A stretch of 64,000 nt of DNA, from assembly GCF_004803505.1 (NCBI RefSeq), contig NZ_SSWH01000004.1, positions 1-64,000 on the forward strand, given 5' to 3'. Below, piece after piece: positions 35,815-44,149 of the stretch (the stretch's first letter is position 1; each line of letters opens with the position of its first letter). The notes beneath the pieces are model-generated. The model had not been told where the DNA came from, did no database searches, and saw nothing but the letters and a program-made list of their open reading frames with translations. Made by a program: the position numbers and the translations under genes. This DNA is from Arthrobacter echini. Its GTDB lineage: Bacteria; Actinomycetota; Actinomycetes; Actinomycetales; Micrococcaceae.

Positions 35815-36171
35815 ATGTTGGCGAAGGATCAACTGGGACGCCGCGGGGAAGCGACGGCCGCTGAGTTCCTCAAGGGCGAGGGCCTGCTGATCGTGGACCG
35901 CAACTGGCGGTGCCCGGCGGGTGAGATCGACCTCGTCGCGGTGGAGGGCTCCACCCTGGTGATCGTCGAGGTGAAGACGCGGAGCTCGGACGACTTCGGG
36001 CAACCGCTCGAGGCGATCAGTGCCGGCAAGCTCGAGAGGTTGTACCGGCTCGCCCTGACGTGGGCGCGGGCCCACGAGTTGCGCTTCAGCGGTTTCCGCA
36101 TCGACGCGGTCGGGGTGCTCGACGACGGTTCCGGGGCTCCGCGTATCGAGCACGTCAGGGCCATCGTCTGA
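35815..36171 (+). CDS. YraN/UPF0102 family protein
   Basis: The 118-residue protein is a restriction-endonuclease-like UPF0102 member with RRGEATAAEFL, EIDLVAVEG and IVEVKTRSS, the D-E-K-type catalytic arrangement. The start is taken at ATG 35815 because GGAGG (35802-35806) is eight bases before it; an ATG at 35809 is too close. The function is unclear; related proteins are linked to DNA handling. Its stop overlaps the comM start (TGATG). Confidence 0.85.
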   Translation: MLAKDQLGRRGEATAAEFLKGEGLLIVDRNWRCPAGEIDLVAVEGSTLVIVEVKTRSSDDFGQPLEAISAGKLERLYRLALTWARAHELRFSGFRIDAVGVLDDGSGAPRIEHVRAIV

Positions 36172-37706
36172 TGGCCCTCGGTCGGACCTACGCGGTCTCG
36201 CTCGTGGGCATGAACGGTCACGTGATCGAGGTGGAGGCCGACATCGGGCAGACCCTGCCGGCGTTCGTGCTCCTCGGGCTGCCCGATGCCTCGCTCAACG
36301 AGGCGAAGGACCGCATCAGGGCGGCGGCCCGGAACGCCGGTGTTCCGCTGAGCCGCAGGAAGCTCACCGTCAATCTCATCCCCGCCTCCCTGCCCAAGCG
36401 CGGTTCGGCGTTCGACCTGGCGATTGTCATGTCGGCTCTTGCCGCGGCGGGGGATGTGCGTGGGTGCGGTTCCACGGTCTTCATCGCAGAACTCGGACTG
36501 GACGGCCGACTGCGTCCGGTCAGAGGAGTGCTCCCGGCGGTCATGGCGGCTGTGGCGGCCGGACATCATCGCATCGTCGTCGCCGAGGAGAACGAGGCGG
36601 AGGCCGCACTGGTCCCCGCGGCCGAGGTCAGTTCCTTCCGCACACTTGCCGACGTGGCGCTCGCCTTCGGCGCCGACGCGTCACTGGTGAAGCTGCCCGA
36701 TCCCGTGCTCGCCGTGGCGACGGCGGCGGAGCACGCACAGCCCGAGCACCTACGTGACCTCTCGGACATCGCCGGCCAGCAGGAGGCCCGCTTCGCGCTC
36801 GAGGTCGCCGCTGCGGGCGCCCACCACCTGCTGATGGTCGGACCGCCCGGGGCGGGCAAGACCATGCTCGCCGAGCGTCTGCCCGGAATTCTGCCTGATC
36901 TCCAGGACGACGACGCGATGGAGGTCACGGCCATCCACAGTCTCAGCGGTGACAGACCCTGTGCGGAGCTGGTGCGCAAGCCTCCCTTCGAGAGCCCGCA
37001 CCACACGGCGACTCCGGCCTCCGTCATCGGGGGAGGCAGTGGTATTCCGCGCCCGGGTGCAGCATCCCGTGCCCATCGCGGTGTGCTGTTCCTCGACGAG
37101 GCGCCGGAGTACGAGCGGCGGGTCCTCGAGGCGCTGCGTGAGCCGCTGGAGAGTGGGCGACTCGTGCTGCACCGAGCCTCGGGAACGGCATCCTACCCGG
37201 CTCGTTTCCAGCTCGTGCTGGCACTGAATCCGTGTCCGTGCGGTCTCGCCAGCGGAAAGGGAACCGACTGCGTGTGCACGGCCCAGCAGCGTCGACGCTA
37301 CTTCAACAGGCTCTCCGGGCCGCTGCTGGATCGTGTGGACCTGCAACTGGCGGTGCGGCGGGTCGGACTCGCCGACTACGCCGATGCCCATGCAGCGGAG
37401 TCCTCGGCCGTGGTCGCGGCACGGGTCTCCGGTGCCCGTGGTGCCCAGCGGGAGCGGTTGAGCGCGTGGGGCATCGCCACGAATGCGGAGGTGCAGGGCC
37501 GGATCCTTCGCGACGAGCTCGCCCTGCCGCGCACCGTCACGGCCTCCCTGGACAGGGCCCTCGAACTCAATCTCGTCAGTGCGCGTGGCTGGGACAGGGT
37601 CACACGCGTCGCATGGACCATCTCGGACCTCGCCGGTCGCACCCGTCCCGATGCCGACGACGTCGTCACCGCGCTCGGGTTCCGACTGCAGGAACGGGCG
37701 GCGTGA
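36171..37706 (+). CDS. ComM/YifB-type Mg-chelatase-like AAA+ ATPase
   Basis: The 511-residue protein has an N-terminal subunit-ChlI-type domain (ALGRTYAVSLVGMNGHVIEVE), a AAA+ domain with GPPGAGKTMLAERLPGILP and FLDEAPEYERRVLEALREPLE, and a C-terminal helical Mg_chelatase_C domain. ComM is a helicase that aids branch migration during natural transformation. It is directly coupled to dprA by a one-base TGATG overlap, which fits a DNA-uptake role. Confidence 0.9.
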   Translation: MALGRTYAVSLVGMNGHVIEVEADIGQTLPAFVLLGLPDASLNEAKDRIRAAARNAGVPLSRRKLTVNLIPASLPKRGSAFDLAIVMSALAAAGDVRGCGSTVFIAELGLDGRLRPVRGVLPAVMAAVAAGHHRIVVAEENEAEAALVPAAEVSSFRTLADVALAFGADASLVKLPDPVLAVATAAEHAQPEHLRDLSDIAGQQEARFALEVAAAGAHHLLMVGPPGAGKTMLAERLPGILPDLQDDDAMEVTAIHSLSGDRPCAELVRKPPFESPHHTATPASVIGGGSGIPRPGAASRAHRGVLFLDEAPEYERRVLEALREPLESGRLVLHRASGTASYPARFQLVLALNPCPCGLASGKGTDCVCTAQQRRRYFNRLSGPLLDRVDLQLAVRRVGLADYADAHAAESSAVVAARVSGARGAQRERLSAWGIATNAEVQGRILRDELALPRTVTASLDRALELNLVSARGWDRVTRVAWTISDLAGRTRPDADDVVTALGFRLQERAA

Positions 37707-38899
37707 TGAAACCCGACAACTCCACCACACTCGCCAGGGCGGCACTCTCGCGCCTGTTCGAGCCCTCGGACAGCGTGGGACTCGGTCTGGTCGCCATGGT
37801 GGGACCCGTCGATGCCCTACGGATCGCCCGCAGGGACCTCTCGGCGGACACCACCCTCGGGTGCTCTCTGCGTGAGTTCCTCGGGATTGCCGACGGGCCG
37901 CGGGACCCGCTCCAGGACGGGCTCACCCGGTGGGCACCGCGACTGGCCGATCTTTCTCCTGAGCGTGACCTGGCCACCCTCCGCCGGCTCGGCGGTCGGC
38001 TGGTCACCCCCGAGACCGATGAGTGGCCCGAGGCCCTGGACGATCTCCAGGGCGCTGCTCCGGTGTGCCTGTGGGTGCGTGGGACGCAGTCGGTCCCGCC
38101 GCTGAGCCGTGTGGCGGCCGTCGTGGGATCCCGGGACAGCACCGCGTACGGCGACTCGGTGACAGCTGAACTGTCCTCGGGTCTGACCGAACGCGGGTAC
38201 CGGGTGATCTCCGGTGGTGCCTACGGCATCGATGCACGTGCGCACAGGGCTGCACTGGTGTCCGCCGATGGTCAGGGTCCGTCGACCATCGCGGTGCTTG
38301 CCGGCGGCATCGACAGGTACTATCCGGCGGGCAACGAGGAGCTGCTACGCAGTATCGCGCACTCGGGTCTACTGATCTCCGAAGTTCCGCCTGGGGGCTC
38401 TCCCACCCGCTGGAGATTCCTGCAGCGGAACCGGTTGATCGCAGCGCTGAGCGCTGTGACCGTCGTCGTGGAGGCGCGTTGGAGATCGGGAGCCCTGAAC
38501 ACGGCACACCACGCCGCAGGACTCGGCCGTCCTGTCGGTGCCGTGCCCGGCTCGGTCCATTCCGCCAATTCGGCCGGGTGTCACAGACTGCTGCGCGACG
38601 GGTCCGCGGTCTGCGTCACCGACGCGGCCGACGTCGTCGAACTCGCCGGCCCGTTGGGCGGCGAGCCCCTGGGCGATCGTGCACGGGCCGAGGCCGCTCC
38701 CACCCGTGACCAGGACGGCCTGACGGTACCGGATCTGCTGGTACTGGACGGGTTGCCGGTACGGAGCACGACGACCGTGGACAAACTGTCGTCCGTGGCC
38801 GGTCTCTCCGTCCGCGAGGTCATCAGCGGGCTGTCCCGCCTCGAACTCGCAGGCCTCGCATGCCGCACCGGTGAGGGGTGGCGGCGGCAGAGAAGATGA
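37706..38899 (+). CDS. dprA: DNA-processing protein DprA
   Basis: The 397-residue protein has a Rossmann-like DprA core (VAAVVGSRDSTAYGD, GGAYGIDARAHRAAL, VLAGGIDRYYPAGN, SEVPPGGSPTRWRFLQRNR) and a C-terminal winged-helix (LSVREVISGLSRLELAGL). DprA loads RecA on incoming single-stranded DNA. Position directly after comM is the usual one. The start is the ATG overlapping the comM stop. Confidence 0.92.
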   Translation: MKPDNSTTLARAALSRLFEPSDSVGLGLVAMVGPVDALRIARRDLSADTTLGCSLREFLGIADGPRDPLQDGLTRWAPRLADLSPERDLATLRRLGGRLVTPETDEWPEALDDLQGAAPVCLWVRGTQSVPPLSRVAAVVGSRDSTAYGDSVTAELSSGLTERGYRVISGGAYGIDARAHRAALVSADGQGPSTIAVLAGGIDRYYPAGNEELLRSIAHSGLLISEVPPGGSPTRWRFLQRNRLIAALSAVTVVVEARWRSGALNTAHHAAGLGRPVGAVPGSVHSANSAGCHRLLRDGSAVCVTDAADVVELAGPLGGEPLGDRARAEAAPTRDQDGLTVPDLLVLDGLPVRSTTTVDKLSSVAGLSVREVISGLSRLELAGLACRTGEGWRRQRR

Positions 38900-38954
38900 C
38901 GTGCCCGACCAGGGCTCGAGCAGCCGGTACCCGGCCGACAGCAGGAGGATCACC

Positions 38955-39584
38955 ATGGCGAGAAGCAGTGCAGGCAGCATGCGTGAACGATGGCATCAGG
39001 AGATCGAGTCCCCGGTGGGAGGACTCGTGCTCGTCGCCGAGGCAGAGACCCTCGTCGGTCTCTACCACCGGAACCACGACCCGGCACCCGAGCCTGTACG
39101 GCTCGGGTACGCCGTCCACCGGTCAGGGCCGACGCCCGCGGTGGCGGGGACGGGTAGCGGGTCCGATGCCCAGCAGCCCGTGCCGGACACCACGATGGCC
39201 GTCCTCGACCGAGCAGCACTCCAGCTCGGTGAGTACTTCGCAGGCGCCCGTCAGGGGTTCGATCTTCCTCTTGGGCTTCACGGCTCCGACTTCCAGGTAC
39301 GCGTCTGGACCGATCTGCTGAAGATTCCCTACGGCGAGCGTCGCAGCTATCGTGATCTCGCCGAACGCGAGGGGAATCCCGCCATGGGCCGGGCCATCGG
39401 AGCAGCCGTGAGAGCCAATCCGGTGTCCATCATCGTGCCGGGTCACCGAGTGGTCAGCAGTTCCGATCGACTCGTGGGTTACGCCTCCGGTATCGGGACG
39501 AAAAGCGCCCTGCTCGAGCACGAAGCCGGAACCCGCAGCCTCGTAGGTACTGTGGGAGGGGCTGCCGGCCGTGGGTCGCAGTGA
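38955..39584 (+). CDS. MGMT-like alkyltransferase homologue lacking the active-site cysteine
   Basis: The ATG follows AGGAGG. The 209-residue protein has both parts of O6-alkylguanine-DNA alkyltransferases: an N-terminal domain and the DNA-binding domain (GSDFQVRVWTDLLKIPYGERRSY, AMGRAIGAAVRANP). The suicide motif PCHR reads PGHR here (Pro162-Arg165; Gly codon GGT at 39441-39443). Without the cysteine it cannot accept alkyl groups. It therefore resembles alkyltransferase-like proteins, which usually have PWHR, bind alkylated DNA and recruit nucleotide-excision repair. A single T-to-G change from TGT would give this. It lies between dprA and xerC. Confidence 0.8.
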   Translation: MARSSAGSMRERWHQEIESPVGGLVLVAEAETLVGLYHRNHDPAPEPVRLGYAVHRSGPTPAVAGTGSGSDAQQPVPDTTMAVLDRAALQLGEYFAGARQGFDLPLGLHGSDFQVRVWTDLLKIPYGERRSYRDLAEREGNPAMGRAIGAAVRANPVSIIVPGHRVVSSSDRLVGYASGIGTKSALLEHEAGTRSLVGTVGGAAGRGSQ

Positions 39585-39637
39585 GTACTCGCTGTGGGGC
39601 GCGGTGAGGCGCGATAGGAACCGGAAGCGGAGGCGTC

Positions 39638-40570
39638 ATGGGAAGCGGCAGCGCAGCAGGCCCCAGGCAGTTCGAGACGGCACTCGAGATGTTCCTGGAT
39701 TACCTGACTCGGGAGCGTCATCGATCCGACCACACCAGGCGCGCCTACCAGCTGGACATCGAGCTGTTCCTCGCACATGCCTCTGGTGCTGGCGCGTCCG
39801 GTCTGCAGGACCTCGAACTGCACCACTTCCGTGCCTGGCTCGGTGCACTGGATGCCGCCGGCCTCTCGCGTTCCACGATCGCGCGGAGGGCAGCCTCGGT
39901 CCGGACCTTCATGGACTGGGCCGTCCGCGACGAGCTGGTGCCGGTGAATCCGGCACTGCGCCTTCGTGCGCCGAAGCGGGCCAGTGCTCTCCCCGAGGTG
40001 CTGAGCCGGTCGCAAGCCACAGCGCTGTTCGACACGCTCGCCGAGCGGGCCCGGTCCGGCGACCCGCGCGAGCTCCAGCGGCGCGCGATGCTCGAGCTGC
40101 TGTACGGGTCAGGGGTTCGCGTGGGGGAACTCGTCGGCCTCGACATCGACGACCTCGACCTCGAGCGCCGCACGCTCGTGGTTCTGGGCAAGGGGGAGAA
40201 GGAACGAACGGTTCCGTACGGAGTGCCCGCCGCGGAGGCCACGGATGACTGGCTGAGGCGAGGACGAAAGCAGTGGGTCACCGGAGTGAGCGGTGCCGCG
40301 TTGTTCCTGGGACCACGTGGCGGGCGAATGGGTCAGCGCGCCGTGAGGTCCCTCGTGGCGGAATCCCTCGAGGCGCTCGGGGACACGGCAGCCCGCGGTC
40401 CGCACTCCCTGCGGCACAGCGCTGCAACCCACCTGCTCGACGGCGGTGCCGATCTGCGGTCGGTGCAGGAGCTCCTGGGTCATTCGAGCCTCGCAACCAC
40501 CCAGTTGTACACGCACGTCTCGGTGGACCGCCTCCGCCAGAGCTACCAGCAGGCGCACCCCCGGGCCTGA
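39638..40570 (+). CDS. xerC: Tyrosine recombinase XerC
   Basis: The 310-residue protein has an N-terminal SAM-like core-binding domain (FETALEMFLDYLTRERHRS) and the catalytic domain with GSGVRVGELVGL (Arg), HSLRHSAATHLLDGG (His/Arg), LGHSSLATTQLYTHVS (His, Tyr). With XerD it resolves chromosome dimers at dif. The position after dprA and the full set of catalytic residues fit housekeeping XerC, not a phage integrase. ATG start. Confidence 0.9.
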   Translation: MGSGSAAGPRQFETALEMFLDYLTRERHRSDHTRRAYQLDIELFLAHASGAGASGLQDLELHHFRAWLGALDAAGLSRSTIARRAASVRTFMDWAVRDELVPVNPALRLRAPKRASALPEVLSRSQATALFDTLAERARSGDPRELQRRAMLELLYGSGVRVGELVGLDIDDLDLERRTLVVLGKGEKERTVPYGVPAAEATDDWLRRGRKQWVTGVSGAALFLGPRGGRMGQRAVRSLVAESLEALGDTAARGPHSLRHSAATHLLDGGADLRSVQELLGHSSLATTQLYTHVSVDRLRQSYQQAHPRA

Positions 40571-40690
40571 GAGCACTACAGCCCTCCACCGGGACCCGCG
40601 GCTATCCACCTCGCCCGGCCGGCGCTCCCCGGCAGTGGCGCGATCCGCCGATCTCGGGCACAATGAGCCGTAGCCGGCGAGGATCCCTCG

Positions 40691-40716
40691 TTCCGCGGAA
40701 GACTTCCGCGGAAGAC
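40691..40716. promoter_or_regulatory. Two tandem palindromes upstream of the DUF3145 gene
   Basis: TTCCGCGGAAGAC occurs twice in a row (40691-40703 and 40704-40716). Each copy contains the perfect 10-base palindrome TTCCGCGGAA, spaced 13 bases apart. The region between xerC and the DUF3145 gene is otherwise featureless. Two adjacent identical palindromes suggest binding of a dimeric regulator or a hairpin. Confidence 0.45.
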
Positions 40717-40801
40717 GTGGACAGCGTCGGTATGACACGGGCAGTGCCATCCATCACTGAAGGTCGTTGGGGAAGACGTACCTACAGCTATGGAGGATGG
40801 A

Positions 40802-41305
40802 ATGTCTGTTGTGATGGCGCGCGGTGTCCTGTACGTGCACTCGACCCCCAGTGCGCTCTGTCCGCATGTCGAGTGGGCCGTAGGGTCCGTGCTGGACCAA
40901 CGCACCGACCTGGCGTGGACCGTGCAGCCTGCTGCTCCCAGCATGCTGCGAGCGGAATTGCCCTGGTCAGGCGTGCAGGGCTCGGGTTCCCGCCTGGCAT
41001 CCGCGTTGCGCGGCTGGGCGCACCTGCGTTTCGAAGTCACCGAGGAGCAGAGCCCCGGTGCCGACGGCGGCCGGTGGTCCTACACTCCCGAACTCGGAAT
41101 CTTCCATGCGACGACGGACGTGCACGGCAACATCATGATCAGCGAGGACCGGATCCGCTACGCCTACGAGGCCGGAGCGGGAGATCCCGCAGCTGTCTAC
41201 CACGAGCTGTCGCTGGCGCTCGGCGAGTCCTGGGACGAGGAGCTCGAATCGTTCCGTCATGCCGCCGAGGGGGCCCCTGTCCGATGGCTCCACCAGGTGG
41301 GTTAG
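40802..41305 (+). CDS. DUF3145 protein
   Basis: The 167-residue protein belongs to the actinobacterial DUF3145 family: VMARGVLYVHSTPSALCPHVEWA near the N-terminus, and WSYTPELGIFHATTDVHGNIMISEDRIR in the middle. No enzymatic motif is known. The ATG at 40802 has GGAGG five bases upstream. An earlier in-frame ATG at 40790 overlaps that site and is rejected. The gene is convergent with the fab operon. Its conserved proximity to fab genes in relatives suggests a link to lipid metabolism, by inference. Confidence 0.88.
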   Translation: MSVVMARGVLYVHSTPSALCPHVEWAVGSVLDQRTDLAWTVQPAAPSMLRAELPWSGVQGSGSRLASALRGWAHLRFEVTEEQSPGADGGRWSYTPELGIFHATTDVHGNIMISEDRIRYAYEAGAGDPAAVYHELSLALGESWDEELESFRHAAEGAPVRWLHQVG

Positions 41306-41326
41306 GAACAGGTCGGCCGGGAACTC

Positions 41327-41361
41327 GCCGGCCAGGTGTATCGACCCCAGGGGTGGCCGGC
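41327..41361. terminator. Hairpin between convergent DUF3145 and fabF
   Basis: GCCGGCCA (41327-41334) pairs with TGGCCGGC (41354-41361) across a 19-base loop. It lies between the 3' ends of the two convergent genes. There is no T-run. A bidirectional terminator is likely. Confidence 0.5.
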
Positions 41362-41412
41362 AGGAGGACGCAGGCCGCTGCCAGATGTATCTCGCCCAGG
41401 GTCGACCGGCGC

Positions 41413-42648
41413 TCAGACGTTGCGCAGCACGATCACCGCGTTGTGTCCTCCGAAGCCGAACGAGTTGCTCAGGGCGACGACGTCTCCCGCCGGCAGATCG
41501 CGGGGTGCGGTCACGATGTCGAGGGGAATCTCCGGATCCTGGTTGTCGAGATTGATCGTCACGGGGGCTTTCCGCTCATGCAGTGCCAGGACCGTCATGA
41601 TGGCCTCCATCGCGCCCGAGGCTCCGAGAAGGTGACCTGTCTGCGACTTCGTCGCCGAGACGGCCACCTGATCGAGATGAGCGCCCAAGGCGGCGTTCAA
41701 CGCCGTGTACTCGGGCTTGTCACCCACGGGCGTCGATGTGGCGTGGGCGTTGACATGGACGACATCCTCCGCCTGGGCACGAGCGTCGAAGAGTGCTGCC
41801 TTGAGTGCCCTGGTGGCGCCGAGACCCTCGGGATCCGGTGCGGTGATGTGGTAGGCGTCGGCTGTGACGGACGTCCCGGCGAGTTCCGCGTAGATCCGCG
41901 CGCCGCGGGCCAGCGCGTGCTCTTCCGCCTCGATGACGAGGGCGCCGGCGCCCTCTCCCATCACGAAGCCGTCGCGGTCGGTGTCGTAGGGGCGTGAGGC
42001 GAGTTCCGGTTCGCTGTTGCGCCGTGACAGGGCCTGCATCGAGGCGAAAGCGGCGATCGGCATCGGGTGGATCGCAGCCTCGGCCCCACCGCACATCACC
42101 ACATCGGCCTTGCCCGAGCGAATGAGTTCCAGTCCCTGATGAAGTGCTTCTGTCCCCGAGGCACACGCCGACACCGGAGTGTGTGCTCCTGCACGCGCGC
42201 CGAGGTCGAGACTGACCGCCGCGGCAGGGCCGTTCGGCATCAGCATCGGGACGGTCATCGGCAGCACCCGGCGCGGCCCCTTCTCCCGGAGCGTGTCCCA
42301 GGCATCGAGCAGGGTCCAGACACCGCCGATACCCGTTGCGAAGGCCACGGCCAGCCGGTCCTTGTCCACCTCCTCGATGCCCGAATCACGCCAGGCCTCA
42401 CGCGCCGCGACCACGGCGAACTGCGTCGAGGGATCCATACGCTTGGACTCCACGCGGGAGAGGACCTCCGATGCCCCAGTGGCGATCTGGGCGGCGAAGG
42501 TGACCGGTAGCTCGTACTTCTGCACCCAGTCCGCTTCGATGGTTCGTGCACCCGAGACCCCCGTGAGGGCGTTGGCCCACATGGTGGGTACGTCCCCGCC
42601 GATCGGGGTGGTTGCACCGAGTCCGGTGATGACGACTTTGCGTGGCAT
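41413..42648 (-). CDS. fabF: Beta-ketoacyl-ACP synthase II
   Basis: The 411-residue condensing enzyme has the Cys-His-His triad in VSACASGTEAL, NAHATSTPVGD and SATKSQTGHLLGASG, and the C-terminal GFGGHNAVIVL. It extends acyl-ACP with malonyl-ACP in type II fatty-acid synthesis. The start is the ATG (MPRKVVITGLGATTPIGG) after GAAAGAG. It is the last gene of fabD-fabH-acpP-fabF, and a hairpin separates it from acpP. Confidence 0.95.
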   Translation of the reverse strand: MPRKVVITGLGATTPIGGDVPTMWANALTGVSGARTIEADWVQKYELPVTFAAQIATGASEVLSRVESKRMDPSTQFAVVAAREAWRDSGIEEVDKDRLAVAFATGIGGVWTLLDAWDTLREKGPRRVLPMTVPMLMPNGPAAAVSLDLGARAGAHTPVSACASGTEALHQGLELIRSGKADVVMCGGAEAAIHPMPIAAFASMQALSRRNSEPELASRPYDTDRDGFVMGEGAGALVIEAEEHALARGARIYAELAGTSVTADAYHITAPDPEGLGATRALKAALFDARAQAEDVVHVNAHATSTPVGDKPEYTALNAALGAHLDQVAVSATKSQTGHLLGASGAMEAIMTVLALHERKAPVTINLDNQDPEIPLDIVTAPRDLPAGDVVALSNSFGFGGHNAVIVLRNV

Positions 42649-42707
42649 GGTCACTCTTTCGAAGCGGGAAGAACGCACCGGCTGCACCGGGGCGAGGACG
42701 TGACGAC

Positions 42708-42747
42708 TGCGGCCGCTCACACGGCGGGTGTGCCGGGAGCGGCCGCA
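42708..42747 (-). terminator. Hairpin between acpP and fabF
   Basis: TGCGGCCGCTC (42708-42718) and GAGCGGCCGCA (42737-42747) pair perfectly, with an inner ACAC/GTGT pairing. It lies within the operon downstream of acpP. A partial terminator or a stabilising 3' stem would raise acpP over fabF, which fits the high need for carrier protein. Confidence 0.6.
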
Positions 42748-42765
42748 GGGCGGGAGCCGGAGCTG

Positions 42766-43011
42766 CTAGGCCTGGGCGCCGGAGATGAAGGTGACGGCGT
42801 CGCCGACGGTCTTGAGGTTCTTGACCTCTTCGTCGGGAATGCGTACGCCGAACTTCTCCTCCGCATTGACCACGATGGTCATCATGGAGATCGAGTCGAT
42901 GTCGAGGTCGTCGGTGAAGGACTTGTCCATCTCGACGGACTCGGGGGCGAGCCCGGTCTCCTCGTTGACGATCTCTGCCAGGCCGGCCAGGATTTCTTCG
43001 TTGCTCGCCAT
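42766..43011 (-). CDS. acpP: Acyl carrier protein
   Basis: The 81-residue acidic protein has the phosphopantetheine serine in DDLDIDSISMM (Ser40). The motif is DSI rather than the usual DSL. It carries growing acyl chains between FabD, FabH and FabF. Length and helices fit ACP. The ATG at 43011 is chosen; the open frame upstream belongs to the fabH-acpP gap and has no resemblance. The stop lies 117 bases before fabF. Confidence 0.95.
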   Translation of the reverse strand: MASNEEILAGLAEIVNEETGLAPESVEMDKSFTDDLDIDSISMMTIVVNAEEKFGVRIPDEEVKNLKTVGDAVTFISGAQA

Positions 43012-43087
43012 TACGGCTCCTTTTCTGTTCTTGCCGGCGGACCGGCGGGGATGGGCAGATCGCGCTGTCGCGATCTGGGCTTGGGGA

Positions 43088-44149
43088 CTAGGGCAGAACC
43101 ACGACCTGCGAACCGAAGACGAGTCCGGCACCGAAGCCGATCTGCAGCGCGAGCCTGCCACTGAGCTCGGGCCGCTCCTTGAGGGTGCGGTGCATGGCCA
43201 GCGGGATCGAGGCGGCCGAGGTGTTCCCCGCATCGACGATGTCCCGCGCCACGTAGACGTGCTCCGGCACCTTGAGCTGCTTCACCATCTCATCGATGAT
43301 ACGGATATTGGCCTGATGCGGCAGGAACACGGCGAGATCGTCGACGGTCACACCAGCGGCATCGAGGGCGCGCTGGGCCACTTTCGCCATTTCCCAGACC
43401 GCCCAGCGGAACACCGTCGGGCCGTCCTGGCGCATGGTCGGCCACAGGCTCTGCCGCTCCGCGTCCACGTCCTGCTGGCGTTCGGCGTCGGTGGCGACGG
43501 CGCCGATGGCGTAGTCGCGCACGTCCAGCAGCGAGCGGTCCATCCGGATCGCGTCGCGCTTGCTGCCGTCGGAGCCCCACACCGACGGTCCTATCCCGGC
43601 GGAGTCGGCGGGACCCACGACGACGGCGCCGGCACCATCGCCGAGCAGGAAGGAGATGGTGCGGTCGGAGTTGTCGATGAAGTCCGAGAGCTTCTCGACG
43701 CCGACCACCAGGACGTACTCGGCCGTTCCGGCATGCACGAGGGCGTCGGCCTGCGCGATTCCGTAGCAGTAGCCGGCGCAGGCGGCGGAGATGTCGTATG
43801 CGGCGGCGGGCGTGGCCCCCAAGCGGTCCGTCAGCTGGGCCGCTGCCGAGGGAGTGGCGTAGGGATGTGTCACGGTCGAGACCAGGACGGCGCCGAGCTG
43901 GGAGGCGTCGATGCCGGAGGCTGCAAGTGCCTCCTGGGCTGCGGCTTCCGCCATGTCGATCACGCTCACATCGCGCGGCGCACGGTGGCGTGTGACGATG
44001 CCGGTCCGCTGCCGGATCCACTCGTCCGAGGAGTCGATCCACTGACAGACGTCCTCGTTCGTCACGATCACCTCTGGCCGGTAACCGCCCACGCCACGGA
44101 TACGTGTGTGTTCGCGGAGGGGGGCCTGCTTGAGTGTACTGATGCTCAC
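43088..44149 (-). CDS. fabH: Beta-ketoacyl-ACP synthase III
   Basis: The 353-residue enzyme has the Cys-His-Asn triad: SAACAGYCYGIA, FLPHQANIRI and DAGNTSAASIPLA. It begins fatty-acid synthesis by condensing an acyl-CoA primer with malonyl-ACP. In actinobacteria FabH prefers branched primers and so sets iso/anteiso lipids. It overlaps fabD by four bases (ATGA), so the two are coupled. Confidence 0.95.
   Translation of the reverse strand: MSISTLKQAPLREHTRIRGVGGYRPEVIVTNEDVCQWIDSSDEWIRQRTGIVTRHRAPRDVSVIDMAEAAAQEALAASGIDASQLGAVLVSTVTHPYATPSAAAQLTDRLGATPAAAYDISAACAGYCYGIAQADALVHAGTAEYVLVVGVEKLSDFIDNSDRTISFLLGDGAGAVVVGPADSAGIGPSVWGSDGSKRDAIRMDRSLLDVRDYAIGAVATDAERQQDVDAERQSLWPTMRQDGPTVFRWAVWEMAKVAQRALDAAGVTVDDLAVFLPHQANIRIIDEMVKQLKVPEHVYVARDIVDAGNTSAASIPLAMHRTLKERPELSGRLALQIGFGAGLVFGSQVVVLP

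Noticed and set aside
39638-40570. Tyrosine recombinase as a prophage integrase
   Set aside because: Its position after dprA and its full motif set match XerC; no att sites or phage genes are near.
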